From NCBI RefSeq assembly GCF_000737335.2, contig NZ_JMCC02000010.1, positions 62,001 to 126,000 of the forward strand: a stretch of 64,000 nucleotides of DNA, in the 5' to 3' direction. The DNA comes from Enhygromyxa salina. GTDB taxonomy: Bacteria; Myxococcota_A; Polyangia; Nannocystales; Nannocystaceae. The notes beneath the pieces were generated by a model. The model ran no database searches. It saw nothing but the letters and a program-made list of their open reading frames with translations, and was not told the origin of the DNA. The position numbers were made by a program, and so were the translations under genes. Below, piece by piece: positions 58,133 to 64,000 of this stretch (the first letter of the stretch is position 1; each line of letters begins with the position of its first letter).

Positions 58133-58732
58133 TCATTGGCTTTGGATCGCGGACAGCAGGGCGCGCGCGCGGGTCTCGACGCTGGCCGGGGGGACCCGGA
58201 TCACGTCATAGCCAGCGCTGCGATACAGACGCTCGAGCCGGTGGTTGATCGCAATGGCTTCGGTGGTTCGCTGCGCAGCGCTCTTGGCCCAGCGTGGCCG
58301 CTGCAGCTGCGGCATGACCTCGAACAGAAACACCGCGGCGTAGCGGGTGATCGGCGTCCACGCGGGGCGGGGCGCGTCGTCGGCCGCGTGGGTGGTTCGC
58401 AGCAGCATCTCGATCGGATCGAGGTAGCCCCGCTCGAGCAGGTGGCCCGGCCCGGCGGCGCGCTCGATGTCTCGCTGGTGGTCGAGGACCCGCTCGGCAA
58501 ACTGCCACGGGCGGCACATGGGACACAGGTGGGCGGGATCCTCGATCGCCGTGAAGCCTGCGTTGGGTGGGTGCCCGGCCGTGCGCGACCCCAGCGAAGC
58601 GAGCGCGCGCAGGTGGGCCTCGGCGTGAATACTGATTCGATGGTTCGTGCGCAGCCACTCGAGGGTCGTCGTCTTGCCGCAATCGTACGCGCCGGTCGCA
58701 ATGTAGACCGCGGGGAGCTCGGCCTCACTCAT
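58133..58732 (-). CDS. P-loop NTPase / kinase-like protein
   Basis: 199 residues from ATG 58732. Walker A is TGAYDCGKTTT, followed by a TNHRISIHAEAHLRALASLG segment and a late RVPPASVETRARALL. It resembles AAA_28-type NTPases and small-molecule kinases, but the substrate is unclear. A pair of cysteines (HLCPMCRPWQ) could bind metal. Last of four coupled genes; overlaps the methyltransferase stop/start by 4 bases. Confidence 0.72.
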   Translation of the reverse strand: MSEAELPAVYIATGAYDCGKTTTLEWLRTNHRISIHAEAHLRALASLGSRTAGHPPNAGFTAIEDPAHLCPMCRPWQFAERVLDHQRDIERAAGPGHLLERGYLDPIEMLLRTTHAADDAPRPAWTPITRYAAVFLFEVMPQLQRPRWAKSAAQRTTEAIAINHRLERLYRSAGYDVIRVPPASVETRARALLSAIQSQ

Positions 58733-59778
58733 GGCTGCATCCACCACAGGCTCCCGGGGCCGCGTTGAATCGGGCGGTCGAGCGTCGCGGCCGCGTGCTC
58801 GACGGCCGCGACCACGCCCGGGTGATCGTCGCTGAAGTCGTGGCCCGCCAGGATCCCGCCGCTGCGGATCCGCGGCAGCCAAGCTGTGATGTCGGCGGCG
58901 ACGGCCGGCTGATCGTGGGAGCCGTCGAGGAACACGAGATCGACCGACTCACGCGCAAACGTGTTCGCGGCCGCGACCGAGGGCAGTCGCAGGCACGTGG
59001 CGTCCAGCCCGAGCGCAGCGAGGTGGCTGCGGAACTCGGCCTCGATGTCGCGCGCGGCGAGCCGCTCGCGGTAGGCGAGATCAAAGCGGTCGCTGGACCC
59101 CGCCCAGGTGTCGACGCAGGTCAGGGTTGGGCGGGCTCCGGGCTGTGGGTCTGAGCCGTCGCGGAGCTCGGCCCCGCGCGCCCGGCAGGCCCCCGCGATG
59201 TACGAGGTGCTGCGGCCCAGCCAGCAGCCGACCTCTACGATCTGCCCCCGGCTCGGAGCCATCAACGCGCGCTCGACCAACCCGCGATAGGCGATGCCCT
59301 CGTCCGGCCGAAACCACCCGTCGGGCAGCGCGAGCTTGGTGATTGGGATCACCGCGAGCAGGGCCGCGAGCTTGGCGTCTGACTGGCGAAACCGAAACTC
59401 CGTGGGTCGCAGCTGCTCGAACGCGTGGGCGGCGTAGATCAGCAGCAGCGGCTCATCGATGATCGTGAACTTCTTCAGCGAGCTCGAGCGGCCAGGGTCC
59501 GCCTCCGCGGCTTCGTTCTGCGCTGGGGTCGTTGCGAGGATCACGTCCACATGGGCGAGGCGAGGGTCGTGACGCCAGCGGCGATCCCCCGGGTACCCGC
59601 CGCGATCGGTCCCATGCGCCAGGATCCGCGCGAGCTTGTTCGCTTCGCTGGCCCGCAGCAGCAGCGGACCGGTGAAGCCCAAGCTGTGGCGGCCAAGCTC
59701 GCTGCGCAGATCCGCGAGCATCAGCAGGTTGTCACCAAGATAGGGCAGGGGCGGCCTGACCACGCTGACCAGGCTCAC
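58729..59778 (-). CDS. SAM-dependent methyltransferase with N-terminal extension
   Basis: 349 residues from GTG 59778 overlapping the upstream stop (GTGA). The C-terminal ~200 residues form a class I methyltransferase of the CmcI / methyltransferase-24 type (GQIVEVGCWLGRSTSYIAG, TCVDTWAGSSDRF, VDLVFLDGSHDQPAVAADI, GGILAGHDFSDDHPGV). The N-terminal ~150 residues are unrecognised. It probably methylates an oxygen or nitrogen on the product of the adjacent radical SAM enzymes. Confidence 0.75.
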   Translation of the reverse strand: MSLVSVVRPPLPYLGDNLLMLADLRSELGRHSLGFTGPLLLRASEANKLARILAHGTDRGGYPGDRRWRHDPRLAHVDVILATTPAQNEAAEADPGRSSSLKKFTIIDEPLLLIYAAHAFEQLRPTEFRFRQSDAKLAALLAVIPITKLALPDGWFRPDEGIAYRGLVERALMAPSRGQIVEVGCWLGRSTSYIAGACRARGAELRDGSDPQPGARPTLTCVDTWAGSSDRFDLAYRERLAARDIEAEFRSHLAALGLDATCLRLPSVAAANTFARESVDLVFLDGSHDQPAVAADITAWLPRIRSGGILAGHDFSDDHPGVVAAVEHAAATLDRPIQRGPGSLWWMQP

Positions 59779-60845
59779 GCGGGTACCCGCGCCGGGGGCC
59801 CGAGCACGCCATCCCAGGGCTGCCAGGTCGAGGCGAGCTTGGCGTTGGGATGAAAGATCAGCTCGTGGATCACCCCTGGCATGGTCTGCTTGGTGCGCTC
59901 GAGCTGGGCCAGATCCGCCTCTTCAAACACCACGTCGACGCCCCGATACCGCCAGACCTCCACGTAATAGTAGTAGCCCACGATCTGCCGGCGAAACTCG
60001 AACTCGGGGTCCTCGCTGATCTGATCGAGCAGCGGCTCGAGCTGGGTGCGCATGCGATCGCTGAACGCGACCACGAAGTTCTGCGCGACCGACTCGCGGT
60101 CGACATGCATGAGCTGGCGAAAGATCACGTTGTCGACCCCAAGCGCGGCCGCGAAGTCCAGGTAGTCGCGGATCCCCGCGAGCGAGTCGATCGCCCGCTC
60201 GACCAACACACACGACAGCCGCGTGCGGCACCCACCGGCGCTGGCGATGGCCACGACCTCGCGCAGCTGCGCGAGCTGCAAGCCCTCGCGGAACACCATG
60301 AGCCGGGCGTTGTGGTCGTGATCGGGGTGCGCGCGGCTGATGTTGAGGTGTTCGACGCCCGCGTTGACGATGTGCTGGATCAGCGGCGCGCCGTCGTGGG
60401 GATCGAGCAGGCCCGAGCCGTTGGTTGTCAGCGAGCGCCGCTTGGACGGGTAGCGGCTGCACAGCGCCAGGATCTTGGGCAGGCGGGGATCCTTGCTGGG
60501 CTCGCCACCGGTGATCGAGATCGTGGGCGCGAGCGGACGCAGGGCCTTTAGCGTGGCCTCGAGCGCGGCGAAGTAGGCTGCGTCGTCGGCCTCGACCGTG
60601 CGCTGCAACGCGAGCTCCCGCCCGCGCGAGGCCGGCCGCAGCTCCTCTACGCAGAACCGACAGCGAGCGTTGCAGACCTGCGCGCTGTAGACCGAAAAAT
60701 TGGCGTTGGCGTAGACCGACAACGGCTGGCCCCACAGCTCGAGCGGGATCGCAGCGCCCGCGCTGCTGTTGGCGTGCAGATCAAACGCGGCGCTCTTGCG
60801 CCGCCGCCACTGCGAGACGAAGGGTCGCGGCGCTCGCTCGTTCAT
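59775..60845 (-). CDS. Radical SAM protein 1
   Basis: 356 residues. The iron-sulfur motif is CNARCRFC (C58-x3-C62-x2-C65). GGEP-like TISITGGEPSKDPRLPKIL, SLTTNGSG and LNISRAHPDHD support the SAM-barrel fold. No SPASM-type Cys cluster is evident at the C-terminus. It overlaps the next radical SAM gene and the methyltransferase by 4 bases each. Confidence 0.85.
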   Translation of the reverse strand: MNERAPRPFVSQWRRRKSAAFDLHANSSAGAAIPLELWGQPLSVYANANFSVYSAQVCNARCRFCVEELRPASRGRELALQRTVEADDAAYFAALEATLKALRPLAPTISITGGEPSKDPRLPKILALCSRYPSKRRSLTTNGSGLLDPHDGAPLIQHIVNAGVEHLNISRAHPDHDHNARLMVFREGLQLAQLREVVAIASAGGCRTRLSCVLVERAIDSLAGIRDYLDFAAALGVDNVIFRQLMHVDRESVAQNFVVAFSDRMRTQLEPLLDQISEDPEFEFRRQIVGYYYYVEVWRYRGVDVVFEEADLAQLERTKQTMPGVIHELIFHPNAKLASTWQPWDGVLGPPARVPA

Positions 60846-61585
60846 GGCAGCACCCGCATGGCTTCGGACCTACCGACGAGGTCGGGCCCATGGGTGCGGC
60901 CGTCGGGGTTGACCAGGGTGAAGTTGGTCCCGACCACGAACGGCGTGTCCCAGCCTGCTCGCTCGCTGGCGAAGCCATAGGCCTGCAGGTGAAACACGTT
61001 GGCGAGCTCGAGCAGGCCCGCCTTGGCCACGGCCTCGCGGACCCACGCGTCTTGGCCGGGGGCGTCGGGGCGCAGGCGGACGTTGAGGACCAGCTCGCGG
61101 TCGCGGCCAAGCGCGGCGAGCTCGTCGCGCAGCAGGGCCGCGAGCGCGAGCAGGCCGGGATCCTGGGCGAGCAGGTGGTGGTTGATCGAGAGCTTGATCG
61201 TTAGCGGCGCGCCAAGCTCGAGCAACCACGCGCGCAGAGTTTTCGGCTCGCGCGGCAGCACCACGCCGTTGGTGACGAGCACCAACCGCACGCAGCGGGG
61301 GTGGGTCTGCGCGAGCCGGACCAGCTCGGGAAACTGGGGGTGGATCGTTGGCTCTCCGCCCTCGAGCTGGACCTCGAACGGGCCCTGGGCAGGAAAGCTG
61401 GCGGCGTAGTCCTGGGTCGAGAGCCAGGTCTGGCCGCGGGGCGACGAGCAGGTGCTGCACCACGGACACGCGCGGTTGCAGTGGTTGGTGGTCGCAACGT
61501 AGAGCCGGTGCGGTCGCGCTGTCGTGGGCCGATCGCGTGGCAGCGCGCCCGTCAGCGTTAGATTTTGTGACCGCAGATCAATCAT
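60842..61585 (-). CDS. Radical SAM protein 2
   Basis: 247 residues from ATG 61585 (MIDLRSQNLTL). CNRACPWCSTC (C36-x3-C40-x2-C43) gives the cluster motif, with an extra Cys three residues after; EVQLEGGEPTIHPQFPEL and RLVLVTNGVVLP complete the barrel pattern. It is the first gene of a four-gene operon with radical SAM 1, the methyltransferase and the NTPase. The substrate is unknown; no precursor peptide was found. Confidence 0.86.
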   Translation of the reverse strand: MIDLRSQNLTLTGALPRDRPTTARPHRLYVATTNHCNRACPWCSTCSSPRGQTWLSTQDYAASFPAQGPFEVQLEGGEPTIHPQFPELVRLAQTHPRCVRLVLVTNGVVLPREPKTLRAWLLELGAPLTIKLSINHHLLAQDPGLLALAALLRDELAALGRDRELVLNVRLRPDAPGQDAWVREAVAKAGLLELANVFHLQAYGFASERAGWDTPFVVGTNFTLVNPDGRTHGPDLVGRSEAMRVLP

Positions 61586-61649
61586 GCCCACGAAGATCCT
61601 AAGGTGACTCGGCCCTGGAAGTCACGCGTGGATCAGGCACCATTCCAGG

Positions 61650-62966
61650 GTGAGTGGGTTTCGAACAGGACGCGCGGGGCGGATCGCACGACTGGGTGGT
61701 CTGGTCGCGCGCCTTGGTGGTGGTGCAGCGAGCGCTCTGGGCACGCGAATCTCGAGCGGCCGAGACGCGGCGCTCGAGGCCTTGCATCGGCGCACGGCGG
61801 CGCAGCTGTTCGAGACGATGGCCGAGATGAAGGGCCTGCCCATGAAGGTGGGGCAGATCCTGTCCTTCATGGATGGGGTGGTGCCGCCGGAGTACCAGGG
61901 CATCTACGCCGAGCTGCTCTCGCGCCTGCAAGTCAACGCCAAGCCAATGGCCTGGGAGCCCATGCGCGAGCTGCTCGAGGCCGAGCTTGGCCGGCCGGTC
62001 ACCGAGCTGTTCGCCAGCATTGAGACCGAGCCGATCGCGGCCGCCTCGATCGGGCAGGTCTACAGCGCGACCTTGGCCGATGGCCGGGCGGTCGCGGTCA
62101 AGATCCAATACCCCGACATTGGCAAAGCGGTGATCAGCGATCTTCGCAACGCCGGATCAATCGCCAAGACCATGCAGGCGGTTATGCCCAACGTCCAGAT
62201 CGGCGTGATGATCGAGGATTTCCTCGGGCGGATCGGCGAAGAGTGTGACTATCGGCGCGAGGCCAACAACATGACGGCCTTCGCGGCGCGCTGGGCAAGC
62301 GACCCGCGCGTGCTGATCCCCGCTGTGCACCCGCAGCTGAGCGCCGAGCGGGTGTTGGTGACCGAGCTGATGACGGGCCAGCGCCTGGATCAGGTCGCAA
62401 CCACAGCTGACGCGGCCCGGCGATCCGCGATCGGTGAGGTGTTGTTTTCTTTCGTGTTTCGCTCATTGTTGCGCCACGGCATGTTCAACGCCGATCCCCA
62501 CCCGGGCAATTTTCTGTTCCCCGGTGACGATCGCGTGGTGTTCCTCGATTTTGGCTGTGTGCAGTATTTTGACGAGGACTCGCGTCGGGCGTTTCGCAGG
62601 GTCATTGACGCGATCCTCGCTGGCAGCGAAGGGCCGCAGCTGTGGGCGGTGCTCGCCGAGGCGCTCGAGTTCCCCGACGACACCTCGGCGCCGCTGCGCG
62701 AGATCATCGAGACCTATGTCCGCTACTGCTTCGAGCCCGTGCTCGCGCCGCAGCCCTACCGCTACACCCGCGAGTACACGACGCGGCTGTCCCAGATCAC
62801 GCTAGAAGCCAAGCTGACCGTGGCCAAGAACCTGCTGCGGATCGGCTGGCGCGAGCCCAAGCGGCATGGCCTGGTCTTGCTCAGCCGGATCCTGTTTGGC
62901 ATGAACTCGCTGCTTGCCAGCCTCGAGGCCGAGGCCGACTGGCGCACGCTGCTGCAACAGGCTTGA
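61650..62966 (+). CDS. ABC1/AarF/UbiB-family kinase-like protein
   Basis: 438 residues from GTG 61650. The family motifs are present: the KxGQ segment KVGQILSF, AAASIGQVYSA (Ala-rich loop), VKIQYP with the catalytic Lys, FNADPHPGNFLF and the DFG of FLDFGCVQYF. UbiB-type proteins are atypical kinases or ATPases needed for quinone biosynthesis or lipid handling. Divergent from the radical SAM operon by ~64 bases. Confidence 0.9.
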   Translation: MSGFRTGRAGRIARLGGLVARLGGGAASALGTRISSGRDAALEALHRRTAAQLFETMAEMKGLPMKVGQILSFMDGVVPPEYQGIYAELLSRLQVNAKPMAWEPMRELLEAELGRPVTELFASIETEPIAAASIGQVYSATLADGRAVAVKIQYPDIGKAVISDLRNAGSIAKTMQAVMPNVQIGVMIEDFLGRIGEECDYRREANNMTAFAARWASDPRVLIPAVHPQLSAERVLVTELMTGQRLDQVATTADAARRSAIGEVLFSFVFRSLLRHGMFNADPHPGNFLFPGDDRVVFLDFGCVQYFDEDSRRAFRRVIDAILAGSEGPQLWAVLAEALEFPDDTSAPLREIIETYVRYCFEPVLAPQPYRYTREYTTRLSQITLEAKLTVAKNLLRIGWREPKRHGLVLLSRILFGMNSLLASLEAEADWRTLLQQA

Positions 62967-62970
62967 TCGA

Positions 62971-64000
62971 TCACGCGTCGGTGTCGCTGCTGGCGTCGGG
63001 CTTGGGCTCGCCGTCTTCAAAGCTCAACGCCGCGCGCAGGGCTTCGAGCTTGGCGATCGCGGCCTTGTGCGCCGTCTTGCTCTCGAAGCCCCAGCGCTTG
63101 TTGCCGTGGACGATCGTGTACGGATAGCCCCCGATCGCGCAAAACAGCAGCTCGTAGATGTTCTTGATGTGCTGATCTTGGATGAACAGCCCGCCCGGTG
63201 TGCTGGGCGAGACCCGGGTCCCCACGATGCCGCGCTCGACCATGGTCTTGTTGACGACCCAGTCCTCGCCGATCTTGCCCTTGGTCCCCACGTCGGGGAA
63301 GTCCTGCCACAAGAAGTCCACGGCCATGAGCTCGCCGTTGAGCGGGGCCGGGCAGTAGGACTTGGGCGTGCCATCTTCATCACGCTGGACCAGGTACGCG
63401 AGCCCAGCCTTGCCAAACCGAGCGGTGACCTCGACCTTCCAGGCTTCGACGCGGCTGTCTGGGTTGACGCCCGTGCGCTTGCTGCTGAGCCCAAGCACCA
63501 CGCCGTTCCAGACCGCGGCCTCCATGTCTGTGTCGGCGCAGATGTTCTGGCCCGAGCGCAGCGCGACCTCGAGCAGCGACTGGAACATCGCCGGATCGTC
63601 GAACTTGGTCTCGCGCGAGAGCGTGCAGCCAAGCGGCTTGGCGAGCGGGAACGTAACGGTTTTTTCTGGCTGCGCAACGGCGACCCAGCCCTGGTCTTGC
63701 TTCTCGTAGCGGTCGAGCTCAGCCACGAATTGGTGGTGCTCGCGGTCGAGGTACACCCGGTACAGCTCGCGGGCCGCCGGATCCTGCACGTGGGTGCCCA
63801 TGAAATAGCGAGCTTGCGTGGGGTTGGGCCCAAGATCGATCGTGGTCGTGTCGCGCTTGCGGACCGGGTAGCCCGTGCTTGGGTCGATGCTGTCGATCTC
63901 GAGCTCGACCTCGAGGGTGGCCCCGCTCACGTCAATCAGGTTGTAGTCGCCCTCGATGACCTTCAAGAAGCGCGGGTTGTCCTCGAGCTCGAGCTTGGCG
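62971..64000 (-). CDS. Unknown protein, C-terminal part (runs off the right edge)
   Basis: The frame is open to the window end (AKLELEDNPRFLKVIEG precedes the first internal TTG), so the gene starts outside. The visible ~343 residues have a beta-rich N-terminal part (YNLIDVSGATLEVELEIDS), a mid-part with CADTDMEAAVWNGVVLGLS and an Asp-rich tail (DGEPKPDASSDTDA). I do not recognise a family. It converges with the AarF-like gene. Confidence 0.7.
   Translation of the reverse strand, partial: AKLELEDNPRFLKVIEGDYNLIDVSGATLEVELEIDSIDPSTGYPVRKRDTTTIDLGPNPTQARYFMGTHVQDPAARELYRVYLDREHHQFVAELDRYEKQDQGWVAVAQPEKTVTFPLAKPLGCTLSRETKFDDPAMFQSLLEVALRSGQNICADTDMEAAVWNGVVLGLSSKRTGVNPDSRVEAWKVEVTARFGKAGLAYLVQRDEDGTPKSYCPAPLNGELMAVDFLWQDFPDVGTKGKIGEDWVVNKTMVERGIVGTRVSPSTPGGLFIQDQHIKNIYELLFCAIGGYPYTIVHGNKRWGFESKTAHKAAIAKLEALRAALSFEDGEPKPDASSDTDA

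Noticed and set aside
58133..61650. RiPP cluster with precursor peptide
   Set aside because: No short ORF with a core-like sequence and SD was found next to the radical SAM genes, so a peptide product is not supported.

Overview
The window looks like chromosome from a myxobacterium, most likely of the suborder Nannocystineae (Nannocystis / Plesiocystis / Enhygromyxa relatives). The pointers are very high GC, three lipoproteins with long Gly-Asp hexanucleotide-repeat linkers, a deltaproteobacterial-style type II secretion operon with GspN, a caspase-like protein encoded beside a sigma factor, and a sterol-desaturase-family enzyme. This placement is inference from gene content; no 16S or marker comparison was possible.

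Layout. 1-5931: 3' part of a type II secretion operon (gspJ-K-L-M-N). 5956-8637: ABC exporter, DUF427 protein, small membrane protein. 8638-10992: a tRNA-rich accessory stretch with four tandem class II tRNA-Ser genes carrying all four serine anticodons, a tRNA remnant, tRNA-Cys, an inverted-repeat element and an Rpn/PD-(D/E)XK nuclease-like gene. 11264-15326: translationally coupled sigma factor, candidate anti-sigma membrane protein and secreted caspase-like protein. 15403-19907: glyoxylate shunt (aceB-aceA) with a divergent RamB/ScfR-type regulator. 20094-27839: SLC13 transporter, a peroxiredoxin-glutaredoxin fusion whose peroxidatic residue is an in-frame UGA (selenocysteine candidate), a spermidine-synthase-like membrane protein and two envelope proteins. 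27861-30987: a lower-GC island with two three-Cys-motif partner (TcmP) genes, one split by an in-frame amber codon, opposite a Gp37/Gp68 (DUF5131) three-Cys protein.

31193-37304: sterol-desaturase-like enzyme, lipoprotein hydrolase, and a type VI secretion-associated set (DUF2169, PAAR-like, DUF2169). 37581-41322: lipoproteins, a HAD phosphatase and a VOC protein. 41395-43015: a divergent EF-Tu gene preceded by tRNA-Tyr, a well-formed 23-codon leader ORF and a textbook -35/-10 promoter. 43094-47432: DUF6484 protein, ARPP-2-like/vWA gene pair and a DUF4258-MqsA-like toxin-antitoxin pair. 47533-56492: glycogen operon glgP, PaaI thioesterase, glgB, glgX, malQ. 56735-58027: Cys-rich repeat lipoprotein. 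58133-61585: four overlapping genes (radical SAM, radical SAM, SAM methyltransferase, P-loop NTPase) that form an unrecognised modification pathway. 61650-64000: ABC1/AarF kinase and a partial unknown gene.

Most striking items: the Sec-peroxiredoxin with a SECIS-like hairpin at the expected distance, the TcmP/DUF5131 island, the double radical-SAM operon, the divergent EF-Tu operon with a leader peptide, and the serine tRNA array.
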